Shown: positions 24,532 to 32,388 of the stretch, in pieces | Layout: every line of letters begins with the position of its first letter | Position numbering within the stretch: position 1 is the first letter of the stretch | DNA from: Oscillospiraceae bacterium | GTDB lineage: Bacteria; Bacillota_A; Clostridia; Oscillospirales; Ruminococcaceae | Length of the DNA stretch: 64,000 nucleotides | Direction of reading: 5' to 3' | Assembly (NCBI GenBank): GCA_017829075.1 | Contig: JAGAJA010000088.1 | Coordinates: forward strand, 1-64,000 | The notes under the pieces: model-generated | Told to the model about the DNA's origin: nothing | Database searches by the model: none | What the model saw: the letters and a program-made list of their open reading frames with translations, nothing else | Position numbers and translations under genes: made by a program

Positions 24532-26271
24532 ATGGTTAATATAAAAATTAACGGCAGGGATTATTCCGTTCCCGAGGGTAGCACCATCCTGGAGGCGGCG
24601 CGGTACGCGGGAATAAAGATCCCAACGTTGTGTTACTTAAAAGAGATCAACGAGATTGGCGCGTGCCGTATCTGCGTTGTTGAAGTCAAGGGCGCGAGAA
24701 CGCTTGTTGCGTCCTGCGTTTATCCCGTAAACGAGGGAATGGAGATCGTCACTAACTCTCCTAAGGTTATCGCGAGCCGCAAGAACACTCTTGAGCTTAT
24801 CGTCTCCAATCACAAGAAGGAGTGTTTGTCCTGCAAGAGAAGCGGCAACTGCGAGCTTCAGACTCTGTGCAATGAATACGGCATTGACGAGAATAAGTTC
24901 GCGGGCGAAAACCCTTCCGTGGTGATCGACGATTCCGCCGCGCATATGTACCGCGACAACTCAAAGTGCATACTCTGCCGCCGCTGCGTTGCCGCTTGCG
25001 GGGCTGTCCAGGGAATAGGCGTTATCGGCGCGAATGAGCGCGGATTTGCAACTCAGATTGCGTCCGCATTTGATATGAACCTTGCGGACACCGCCTGCGT
25101 TTCCTGCGGACAGTGCATTGTTGCTTGTCCGACAGGTGCTCTCGGTGAGAAGGATGACACTGACAAACTGCTGGAGGCTCTTTCCGACCCGACAAAGACG
25201 GTCGTTGTTCAGCCTGCTCCTGCTGTCCGTGCATCTCTCGGCGAGGCGTTCGGCTATCCGATAGGAACAAATGTTGAAGGCAAGATGTATGCGGCTTTGC
25301 GCAGACTTGGCTTTGATAAGGTGTTCGACACTAACTTCTCGGCGGATCTCACCATTATGGAGGAAGCGCACGAGTTCCTTGACAGAATGCAGAACGGCGG
25401 CACATTGCCAATGATCACGTCCTGCTCTCCCGGCTGGGTGCGTTACTGCGAGAACTATTTCCCGGAGTTTATCCCGAATTTGTCAACCTGTAAATCGCCG
25501 CAGCAGATGTTTGGCGCGATCGTCAAGACATATTACGCGCAGAAGCTCGGTCTGAACCCGGATGATGTTGTTTCCGTTTCGGTTATGCCGTGTACCGCGA
25601 AGAAGTTCGAGAAGGATCGCGAGGATCAGGCAGCGGCGGGAGTTCCCGATGTGGACATTTCAATCACCACGAGAGAGCTGGCGCGGCTTATCGAGAAGGA
25701 GGGCATTATGTTCCGCGATCTTCCTGACGAGCAGCCCGATTCTCCGCTTGGTACATATACGGGCGCGGCAGTTATCTTCGGCGCAACGGGTGGAGTTATG
25801 GAAGCGGCTCTGCGTACGGCAGCATGGAAGCTCACCGGCGAGAACAACGATGCTCCTGTTGATTTCAAAGAGGTGCGTGGCGTTGAGGGTATCAAGGAAG
25901 CGAAGTACAACGTTGGCGGCAAGACCGTAAGGGTCGCAGTCGCAAGCGGCTTGGCAAACGCGAAAACGCTTCTCAAGAGGATCAAATCGGGAGAAGCAAG
26001 CTACGATTTCATTGAGATTATGGCTTGTCCCGGAGGCTGTGTAAACGGCGGCGGACAAATAATCCAGCCTGCAAGCGTCCGCAACTTCACGGATATTCGC
26101 GCGGAACGGGCAAAGGTACTTTACGGCATTGATGAAAAATGCACACTGCGCCGTTCTCATGAAAATCCCGATATACAAGCGCTATACAAGGAGTTCTTAG
26201 GCGAACCCAATTCTCACAAGGCGCACGAGATACTTCACACAAGCTATAAAGCGCAGAATCTGTACAGATGA
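24532..26271 (+). CDS. hydA: Bifurcating [FeFe]-hydrogenase catalytic subunit HydA
   Basis: 579 residues from ATG 24532, preceded by AAGGAGAAGAAT. Cluster motifs in order: [2Fe-2S] (about 33-66), His-ligated [4Fe-4S] (HKKECLSCKRSGNC), two [4Fe-4S] (CILCRRCVAAC, CVSCGQCIVAC), and the H-cluster signatures TSCSPGW (about 296), MPCTAKK (about 353) and ACPGGCVNGGGQ (about 499). This is the trimeric group A3 type that couples ferredoxin and NADH oxidation to H2 formation, or the reverse. A terminator follows at 26476. Confidence 0.97.
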   Translation: MVNIKINGRDYSVPEGSTILEAARYAGIKIPTLCYLKEINEIGACRICVVEVKGARTLVASCVYPVNEGMEIVTNSPKVIASRKNTLELIVSNHKKECLSCKRSGNCELQTLCNEYGIDENKFAGENPSVVIDDSAAHMYRDNSKCILCRRCVAACGAVQGIGVIGANERGFATQIASAFDMNLADTACVSCGQCIVACPTGALGEKDDTDKLLEALSDPTKTVVVQPAPAVRASLGEAFGYPIGTNVEGKMYAALRRLGFDKVFDTNFSADLTIMEEAHEFLDRMQNGGTLPMITSCSPGWVRYCENYFPEFIPNLSTCKSPQQMFGAIVKTYYAQKLGLNPDDVVSVSVMPCTAKKFEKDREDQAAAGVPDVDISITTRELARLIEKEGIMFRDLPDEQPDSPLGTYTGAAVIFGATGGVMEAALRTAAWKLTGENNDAPVDFKEVRGVEGIKEAKYNVGGKTVRVAVASGLANAKTLLKRIKSGEASYDFIEIMACPGGCVNGGGQIIQPASVRNFTDIRAERAKVLYGIDEKCTLRRSHENPDIQALYKEFLGEPNSHKAHEILHTSYKAQNLYR

Positions 26272-26340
26272 AAAATAACGTCCGGCACATGAAAAGCGTG
26301 TAGAGGTGTTCGGCTATGCCACGGCGCCGATGAAACTCTT

Positions 26341-26431
26341 GGGACACGCTGATTAAAGCGAAGCGTATCAAAATCAGCCGCGTGAGTTAGCTCGTTTGAA
26401 CGGGGCGATTTTGATTTAATCAGCGTTTCCC
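26341..26431. repeat. Nested inverted-repeat element downstream of hydA
   Basis: Outer arms GGGACACGCTGATTAAA (26341-26357) and TTTAATCAGCGTTTCCC (26415-26431) match at 16 of 17 positions; inside, TCAAAATC (26368-26375) pairs with GATTTTGA (26407-26414). No gene. It lies between hydA and the hydA terminator, and the convergent PP2C gene ends at 26614. Confidence 0.6.
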
Positions 26432-26475
26432 TTGTATAGTTGCTTTCTGTCCGGGGTCTTGCAGATTACAACACT

Positions 26476-26504
26476 AGCTCCCCAGTTTACGCTGGGGAGC
26501 TTTT
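26476..26504 (+). terminator. Terminator of hydrogenase operon
   Basis: AGCTCCCCA (26476-26484) pairs with TGGGGAGCT (26493-26501), then TTTT. It lies 205 bases after hydA. Confidence 0.85.
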
Positions 26505-26613
26505 GTCGTTTGATTTAAGGGGGATTTGCTAAAATATAACTGAGCCACGAAAAGTATTTAGTGTATAATAGAAGGAAAGGATACACGGGAGGAAAACATG
26601 GTTGTTTCTTTCA

Positions 26614-27786
26614 TTAAAAGTAGCTTACTTTTATCTTCTTGCCCATTTTTTTAAGACATTCCGCAAGCTCGCCTACAAGCTGCATTTTGATATTGAAGTT
26701 TATGGGCAGGTTGGGGTTCTGGTGAGCGGGGTTAATCGCCCTGCCAACGTAGAAATTTATGTCGGTTGCTTCCTCGAACAGGAGTCTTGCAATCTTGGAA
26801 GCGCCGTCCTTCTTGTAGCTCCATTGTGTGTAGCTTTCGTTGTCCTCAAGATAGTTCTGGGCGTATTTTAGTACCTTGTTTATGGTGATAACGCCCTCTG
26901 TTACAAGGTCAACCCCCTCGATTTCCGCAGTGGGCGGTATTTCGGGGTCGTAAAAGTCAAGACAGGGCTTTATGGGCTTTTGGAGATATTCCGCCGCAAT
27001 AGTAGAGGTTGATCCGCCGCAGACAATGTGCTTGCCCTCCTTTGAGAAGAACAGCGACATCATCTTGTTGCAGTCGTTCCTGTCCACAGGCGGGCCTATC
27101 AGCAGGTTCATAGGCTCTCTCTTGCGTATCTTTACGGTGCAGACCGTTGTATCGTCTCCCGGTTCGCCGCCGTAAAGCTCATTGCAGTGGTCGGTAAGTA
27201 TGGTGGTAAGGGTTTTTGCGGTAAAGCCTACGTCCGCCAGAGCCTCCATATACTCGATAACGTCCTTTCTGAGCCAGCCGAAGTTAAGCTTATTACCAAC
27301 TCCCGCGTGAATAACGCCGTCGCTCAGCGCAATAAAAACATCGTTTTCGCAAAGGTCGATTTTCGATTGTAGGATTTTCTTTCCGCCGATATTAAGCTCG
27401 GTGGTTGGGATTTCAACGTTCTTACCCCCACGAAGCAGTATTACCTCCGGGTTATCATAGCAGATTATTTCCGCCGTTTCGTTGTTAACAAGTCTTATAA
27501 TTGTAAAGGTTGAGTAGGCAACTCCACGAACGCTGCAAACGGGGAGAGTTCCCGCAATTGTATTAACGCACTCGTCAAGGCTTATTCCCGCGGCGGTCAT
27601 GGTGGAAATTATCTTGGAGGTGAGGGTGGAGAGAATACATGCTTTAACGCCGCTTCCAAGACCATCTGCAAGCACAATAACCTGTGAGCCGTCCTCCTGC
27701 TCGATTACGTCGATATGGTCGCCGCAGAGCTGCTCGCCGTGCTTTATAAGACTTCTGTAACCTATATCTGCACAAAGATTATTCAT
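26614..27786 (-). CDS. SpoIIE/PP2C-type serine phosphatase linked to sensory hydrogenase
   Basis: 390 residues. The N-terminal 220 residues are a PP2C-like (SpoIIE) phosphatase domain with metal-binding motifs VIVLADGLGSG (about 37-47), ALSDGV and GGEPGDDTTVC. The C-terminal part (LLIGPPVDRNDCNKMMSLFF onward) is a separate domain of unknown function. It overlaps the sensory hydrogenase stop-start region by 8 bases, so the two are one unit. Likely role: to convert the sensor's redox state into dephosphorylation of a target protein (inference). Confidence 0.85.
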   Translation of the reverse strand: MNNLCADIGYRSLIKHGEQLCGDHIDVIEQEDGSQVIVLADGLGSGVKACILSTLTSKIISTMTAAGISLDECVNTIAGTLPVCSVRGVAYSTFTIIRLVNNETAEIICYDNPEVILLRGGKNVEIPTTELNIGGKKILQSKIDLCENDVFIALSDGVIHAGVGNKLNFGWLRKDVIEYMEALADVGFTAKTLTTILTDHCNELYGGEPGDDTTVCTVKIRKREPMNLLIGPPVDRNDCNKMMSLFFSKEGKHIVCGGSTSTIAAEYLQKPIKPCLDFYDPEIPPTAEIEGVDLVTEGVITINKVLKYAQNYLEDNESYTQWSYKKDGASKIARLLFEEATDINFYVGRAINPAHQNPNLPINFNIKMQLVGELAECLKKMGKKIKVSYF

Positions 27787-29452
27787 CGCTTATCGACTCC
27801 TTGAGCTTAGTAAGAGCAATTTTCGTTTCAGCAACGGTTTCGCCTAAGAGAGAAGCAATTTCCTGTACAACTCTCATCTGCTTGTCAACAACCTTGTCGG
27901 CAATTTCAATCGTCTGCTTGCTGATATATTCCTTTCTGCCCCTTTCCGTTTCCTCGTCTGTTACGTCTCGCATAATGCACATAATTATCTTGTACTCCCT
28001 GTCGTAGGTAATGGTCTGCTCAACGTATCTTCTGTACTCCGCAAGATATGTGCGCTTTTCTCTTATGCTAATTCCCGTGTTCTTTACGTCCATAAAGGGC
28101 TTGGGGTCGAGAATACGCACAACCTGCTCGCCCAGAACGTCGGAAGCGCTTCGCAGGTTCATTATAGACAGAGCCGCCTTGTTGATCTGCTGCACCTCAA
28201 GGCTTTCGTTAAGGACGATAACCGCATTCGGTGTGTTGCTGATGATATTGTCGGAGAAGCTTTCCGCCTTTTCCTTTAAGAAGGGCAGGCACATTGAAAC
28301 GTCAGCCTTTCCCTTATAGATAGCAACCGCCTTATCGCGGCAGGTATTATATCCGCAGGAGCCGCAGTTAAGCTCTTGTTCGGGTCTTGTCTTGCCCATG
28401 CGGTGGAGGATTTCGGTAATTTCTTGCTCTGTGGGCTGAACGGAGTTGTTGGGTATAACCGTAAAGCCCTTATGCAGGCTTTCCTTTTCGGAAAGGCTTA
28501 TTGGCGCGTCCTCGGTTCCTGCATAGTTTTCAACTTTAAGCATGTTGCCTACGGGTTTTCTTCTGTTTTCCATAGCAGGTCCCTCAACGCAGCTGCCCTT
28601 GCATATCGACATTTCTATAAAGCAGCCGTTGTAGTCGCCGGAAGCAATATCCTTTAATACCTCAATGCAGTGCTCCGCGCCGCTTACCGCAATATATTTG
28701 TAGCCTGTTTCAGCTGCGGGCTTCATTGTGCGGAGAATACCGCCCTCAACGGGATAAAGCCTTGAAATATGCTTGTTTACGTCGTCGGGGATATTTTCGA
28801 TTTCAATATTTTCCCGCTTTAACCATGCCGTAAGCTCCTCGAAGGTAAGAACTGCGTCAACAATTCCTCCCGAGCGCTCCGCCTCGTCCTTTTTGGAGAT
28901 GCAGGGCCCGATAAATACAGTTTTTGCGCCGTTATAACGGGTCTTTATGTTCTGGCAGTGCGCCGCCATGGGCGAAAGCACGTTTGCGTAGTATTTAAGC
29001 GCTTCGGGGTAGTATTTCTGAATAAGCAGGGAGACCGAGTGGCAGCAGGAGGAGATAAGCATGGAAGGCTTTTCCTCCTCTAGTATTCTGTTATACTCCC
29101 GGCTTACAAGCGCTGCGCCCAAAGAGGCTTCCTCTGCGGCGGTAAAGCCCAGCTTTTTAAGCGCCGCCTCAAGAGAAGCAATATTGCAGCCGTATTCCGC
29201 CGCAAAGGAGGGCGCGATACTTGCAACAACGGGAGCGCTGTCGTTAAGCATAACCCTTACTCTCTCGGTTGAGTCGGTTATTTCCTTTGCGTTCTGTGGG
29301 CATACAACGAAACATTGTCCGCAGAGAATACACTCGTCTCCTACGATATGCGCCTGATTACCAGAAAAACGAATTGACTTTACGGGGCAGTGGCGTATGC
29401 ATTTATAGCAGTTTTTACAGTTGGTTTTTTTGAGCCGTAAGAATTCACTCAT
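27779..29452 (-). CDS. Sensory [FeFe]-hydrogenase-like protein with PAS domain (HydS type)
   Basis: 557 residues. Two N-terminal [4Fe-4S] sites (CKNCYKCIRHC 12-22; CILCGQCFVVC 41-51) precede an H-cluster domain with divergent motifs SSCCHS (134-139), GPCISK (182-187) and MSICKGSC (281-288). A four-Cys iron-sulfur domain (363-388) and a PAS domain (about 398-500) follow, then a C-terminal helix. This is the group C, putatively signalling hydrogenase architecture. No C-terminal kinase is present; the phosphatase next door may be the output. Confidence 0.88.
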   Translation of the reverse strand: MSEFLRLKKTNCKNCYKCIRHCPVKSIRFSGNQAHIVGDECILCGQCFVVCPQNAKEITDSTERVRVMLNDSAPVVASIAPSFAAEYGCNIASLEAALKKLGFTAAEEASLGAALVSREYNRILEEEKPSMLISSCCHSVSLLIQKYYPEALKYYANVLSPMAAHCQNIKTRYNGAKTVFIGPCISKKDEAERSGGIVDAVLTFEELTAWLKRENIEIENIPDDVNKHISRLYPVEGGILRTMKPAAETGYKYIAVSGAEHCIEVLKDIASGDYNGCFIEMSICKGSCVEGPAMENRRKPVGNMLKVENYAGTEDAPISLSEKESLHKGFTVIPNNSVQPTEQEITEILHRMGKTRPEQELNCGSCGYNTCRDKAVAIYKGKADVSMCLPFLKEKAESFSDNIISNTPNAVIVLNESLEVQQINKAALSIMNLRSASDVLGEQVVRILDPKPFMDVKNTGISIREKRTYLAEYRRYVEQTITYDREYKIIMCIMRDVTDEETERGRKEYISKQTIEIADKVVDKQMRVVQEIASLLGETVAETKIALTKLKESISDE

Positions 29453-29489
29453 TATGTATCAAGTCCTTTCAATTGCAATACATTATATA

Positions 29490-29729
29490 TCAGCATTTCG
29501 GAAGTACTTCCGTTTCAAAGAAGCTTTCCGTTGTTTCGGGGGAGAGGGAGTAAACCTGTCCGTCAAGGGTTACGCATACGCCTTTCTGACAGTTGGACAT
29601 ACAAAAGGTTCCGCTGAGTTCGATTTTTTCCGAAAGATTGTTCTGTGCGATAAGAGCCTGGAGCGTTTCAACAACCTGTCTTGAGCCTTTAAGGTGGCAG
29701 GAACTTCCGATACATACGGTAATTTTCAT
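29490..29729 (-). CDS. Small [2Fe-2S] thioredoxin-like ferredoxin
   Basis: 79 residues from ATG 29729-29727, preceded by AAAGGAATAACAAA. The pattern CIGSSCHLKGSR near the N-terminus and CMSNCQKGVC in the middle match [2Fe-2S] ferredoxins of the NuoE/thioredoxin type. It is the first gene of the sensory hydrogenase operon, and may pass electrons between HydABC-related carriers and HydS (inference). Confidence 0.8.
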   Translation of the reverse strand: MKITVCIGSSCHLKGSRQVVETLQALIAQNNLSEKIELSGTFCMSNCQKGVCVTLDGQVYSLSPETTESFFETEVLPKC

Positions 29730-29837
29730 TTTGTTATTCCTTTCGTCGTTAGCCTGTTGTATTATCGTGACGCCGTTCAAAAAACGCCTTTTTGTCGTGT
29801 TCCAGAGCGTCAACCGAGTCTTCGACCTACCTTTTAT

Positions 29838-29866
29838 ATTGTAATAAAGTAAATAATATATGTAAA
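29838..29866 (-). promoter_or_regulatory. Promoter of sensory hydrogenase operon
   Basis: Minus strand: TTTACA (29866-29861), 17-base spacer, TACAAT (29843-29838). It is 109 bases upstream of the [2Fe-2S] gene. The rest of the 313-base divergent gap (29730-30042) carries no gene that I can see. Confidence 0.6.
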
Positions 29867-29994
29867 ATGCTTAATAGATATAGCAACTATATAATTATTA
29901 CATAGCAAAAGCAGAACAGAAAAATCCCTTATTATATCTATTTCCAATGCGTCAGCCAAAACTATAACTTTTTTGCAAAATCACAGCTTATAAT

Positions 29995-30020
29995 TGAAAC
30001 GCTTTCATTATTCAGTTGTC
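29995..30020 (+). promoter_or_regulatory. Candidate ECF-type promoter of sigma operon
   Basis: TGAAAC (29995-30000), 17-base spacer, GTC (30018-30020) matches the common TGAAAC/CGTC form used by ECF sigma factors. It lies 23 bases before the sigma gene, so autoregulation is possible. The -10 part is weak. Confidence 0.4.
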
Positions 30021-30042
30021 AAATAGACAGGGAGGTGATGAT

Positions 30043-30549
30043 ATGAACAACGAGCTTGACGAAATATACCGCCTGTACGCAGGAGATGTTTACCGCTTCG
30101 CGCTTAGGCTCTGCCGCAGCGAAGCGCTGGCGCAGGACATAGTTCAGGACACCATGCTGAAGGCGGTCAAGTCGATAGACAAATTTGACGGAAAATGCTC
30201 GCTGAAAACATATCTGTGCACCATCGCGCGAAATCTGTATTTCAATCACCTGAGGCGCGCTGACAACCGAAATCTTCCCCTGGACGAAGCAATTGATGTT
30301 TCATCAGAAATATCCGTTGAACAGCGTACTATGGACAAGCTCCGTGCGCAGCAGGTACACAAGGCGCTGCACCGGCTTGATGAGCCGTACAAGGAGGTAT
30401 TTACGCTGCGGGTCTTTGCAGAGCTGAAATACAGCGAAATAGGCGCGTTGTTCGGGAAAACGGACAGTTGGGCGCGGGTGATTTACTTCCGCGCAAAGGA
30501 GAAAATTCTTGCCATAATTGAAAAGGAGGACAGGAATGGATATGAATAA
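30043..30549 (+). CDS. ECF-like sigma-70 family factor
   Basis: 168 residues from ATG 30043, preceded by GGGAGGTGATGAT. Region 2 (LYAGDVYRFALRLCRSEALA then QDIVQDTMLKAV) and region 4 (LDEPYKEVFTLRVFAELKYS then EIGALFGKTDSWARVIYFRA) are both clear. It is short with no extra domain, as in ECF sigma factors. It overlaps by 14 bases a membrane protein with a zinc-finger anti-sigma N-terminus, the usual pairing. The inducing signal is unknown. Confidence 0.93.
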   Translation: MNNELDEIYRLYAGDVYRFALRLCRSEALAQDIVQDTMLKAVKSIDKFDGKCSLKTYLCTIARNLYFNHLRRADNRNLPLDEAIDVSSEISVEQRTMDKLRAQQVHKALHRLDEPYKEVFTLRVFAELKYSEIGALFGKTDSWARVIYFRAKEKILAIIEKEDRNGYE

Positions 30550-31672
30550 CATAACCTGCGAGGTAGCAAAAGACCTTATTCCCTTGTACAGTGAGGGGCT
30601 ATGCAGCGAGGAAAGCAGACTTGCGGTAAAAAATCATCTTGCAGAATGCGAAAGCTGCCGCAGGCTTCTGGAAATGCCCGTTGAGCAGGAGCAGATAACA
30701 AACCTGCCCGGAGAAAAGAACGTATTCAGAAAGCTGAATAAAAAAATGAAGCACCGCAAGGCGTTGATAATCTTTTTGAGTATCGTTCTGGCGCTGATAT
30801 TGGCAGCAGTGGGTTATCTCAGCGTTGGGCAGATAGTCAAGGGCATGGGTATGTTCAGCTTTGAAACTATCGCGCAGTCTGCCGAAGCGAGAAAGGTGGT
30901 AAATTATATTCTGGACAGAGATTTCAGAGGGTATGTTGACGCGATATACGACGGCGGGCTTCGTTCACACAAAGACCCGGATGCCTATGAGAAGATACAG
31001 CAGAAAAAAGCGGACGAGCTTTCGCAGGCGTATGAAGCCGCATTCGGAAATGCACAAGCAGAGAAAGTTTATGTTTACTCCCAATACGACCGCCTTAACG
31101 AAACAAATGCGTATTATATCCGAACATACTGCCTTATCAGATACAATGAAGGCTCTGTTTTGGGCTTCGCGCTGACTAAAAGCTATGACAACCGCTTTGC
31201 GGCAGATATAGGGGAGTTGGCAACTCATGACTTAGAAGCCGGAACAGCGTTTGATACCTGCTTTGCAATGATAAACAACATGAACGGCAGGGACGAAAAA
31301 TGGACAAAACAATTCCTTGCGAACGTTATGCTGACAGACAGTCAAGTCCAAGAGGATATAGAATCAAAAGTGAATTCTATTGTAAATAAATTTGCTCCTG
31401 AATACAAGGAAGCTGTGGAAACCTCAGTTACCGAATTCTACAAAACAGGTTACGCCGTTACTGATTGCATATTTACCGAGGACGATTACGATGAGAACAT
31501 CAACCGTTATTTCGATATGTACCTTACCGCCGAGGACGAACAGGGAACGGCGGTCATGACGGCAAGGGTATACCGCGGCTATGATGGATTTATCAAACCG
31601 GACAGCGTCACAGTTTTCAGAAACGGCTGTTCCGATGAGCTTGCTGAGGGCCTAGAGCGATTTTTCGGATAA
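30536..31672 (+). CDS. Membrane anti-sigma factor with N-terminal zinc finger
   Basis: 378 residues from ATG 30536, preceded by AAAAGGAGGACAGGA. Residues about 6-48 form an anti-sigma zinc-binding domain (CEVAKDLIPLYSEGLCSEES, then HLAECESC). A basic stretch and one membrane helix (LIIFLSIVLALILAAVGYL, about 77-95) follow, then a large extracytoplasmic domain of about 270 residues that I do not recognise. It would hold the sigma factor at the membrane until a signal releases it. Confidence 0.88.
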   Translation: MDMNNITCEVAKDLIPLYSEGLCSEESRLAVKNHLAECESCRRLLEMPVEQEQITNLPGEKNVFRKLNKKMKHRKALIIFLSIVLALILAAVGYLSVGQIVKGMGMFSFETIAQSAEARKVVNYILDRDFRGYVDAIYDGGLRSHKDPDAYEKIQQKKADELSQAYEAAFGNAQAEKVYVYSQYDRLNETNAYYIRTYCLIRYNEGSVLGFALTKSYDNRFAADIGELATHDLEAGTAFDTCFAMINNMNGRDEKWTKQFLANVMLTDSQVQEDIESKVNSIVNKFAPEYKEAVETSVTEFYKTGYAVTDCIFTEDDYDENINRYFDMYLTAEDEQGTAVMTARVYRGYDGFIKPDSVTVFRNGCSDELAEGLERFFG

Positions 31673-31712
31673 ACCTCTCGCTTTCTTTTTGGACTATTTT
31701 AGTGATGATCAG

Positions 31713-31740
31713 ACCGCCTTGGGAAACCGAGGCGGTATTT
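31713..31740 (+). terminator. Terminator of sigma/anti-sigma operon
   Basis: ACCGCCT (31713-31719) pairs with AGGCGGT (31730-31736); the stem continues with TTGG/CCGA around a GAAA tetraloop, followed by ATTTGCTTTAT. Confidence 0.7.
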
Positions 31741-31844
31741 GCTTTATGTCTGAGGTAAGACCAAGTAACCTTGTTCTACCAAAGAGCGCCAGTAATGATC
31801 TTTCATGCCCTTGAAATGCAACACGGGTCAGACTCCGCGGGTAC

Positions 31845-31873
31845 TTGACAATTGTTCTCTGATGAGGTATAAT
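31845..31873 (+). promoter_or_regulatory. Consensus promoter upstream of RNase J
   Basis: Perfect TTGACA (31845-31850), 17-base spacer, perfect TATAAT (31868-31873). Transcription would start near 31880, about 510 bases before the RNase J start. Confidence 0.85.
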
Positions 31874-31879
31874 ATAATA

Positions 31880-32388
31880 TATGTGCCCGGTAAATATCAC
31901 CACGATTTCTGCCGGGATCAAGACTTACAGGATATTCAGCCGCGGGCAGCAGCAATTTTTATGAATAATTGCGCGCCGTCGGTCAAATATAGAAACAGGT
32001 AATAAATTGCAGTTAATATATATCAGCTAAGCACCCAGAAAAAATATTGTTTCCCGGAGCGTTCCGGGGAGAAAACAGATGACCTCAGGTCTTTCCGGCT
32101 TCATTTGCCGTGCAGACCGGGTCTGTTCCGCATTGTCATTTCACTCACAGGATAGCGGGAAAACGGCGCCGCCATGCCGTAATTCCGTCATCGCACGCAG
32201 CCGTCGGCGAATTTCATTTAACTTTCCGTCGGACTGCCCGTACTTATTCATCTGCGGACGTTTACTTAAAAAAATATATATACTCTGTATGTTTGGTTTT
32301 CCGCAGGGAATTTGCGGGATTTCTGCGCTCAGTTTGCAGCGCAGCCGCAGGGATATGTTTTTCTGCATCAGAGAAAGGATCAAATTAA
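31880..32388 (+). other. Long 5' leader of RNase J mRNA, or a separate small RNA
   Basis: About 510 bases with no protein frame I trust. It contains hairpins such as CCCGGAGCGTTCCGGG (about 32053-32068) and GCAATT/AATTGC. It is GC-mixed and structured, with no internal T-run terminator clearly placed. It does not match a riboswitch I know (no T-box or TPP-like signatures seen). Confidence 0.5.

Noticed and set aside
31880..32388. The RNase J leader as a known riboswitch or T-box
   Set aside because: No T-box GGTGGNACCGCG-like or other familiar core motif is visible, and the gene is not a biosynthesis or tRNA-synthetase gene.
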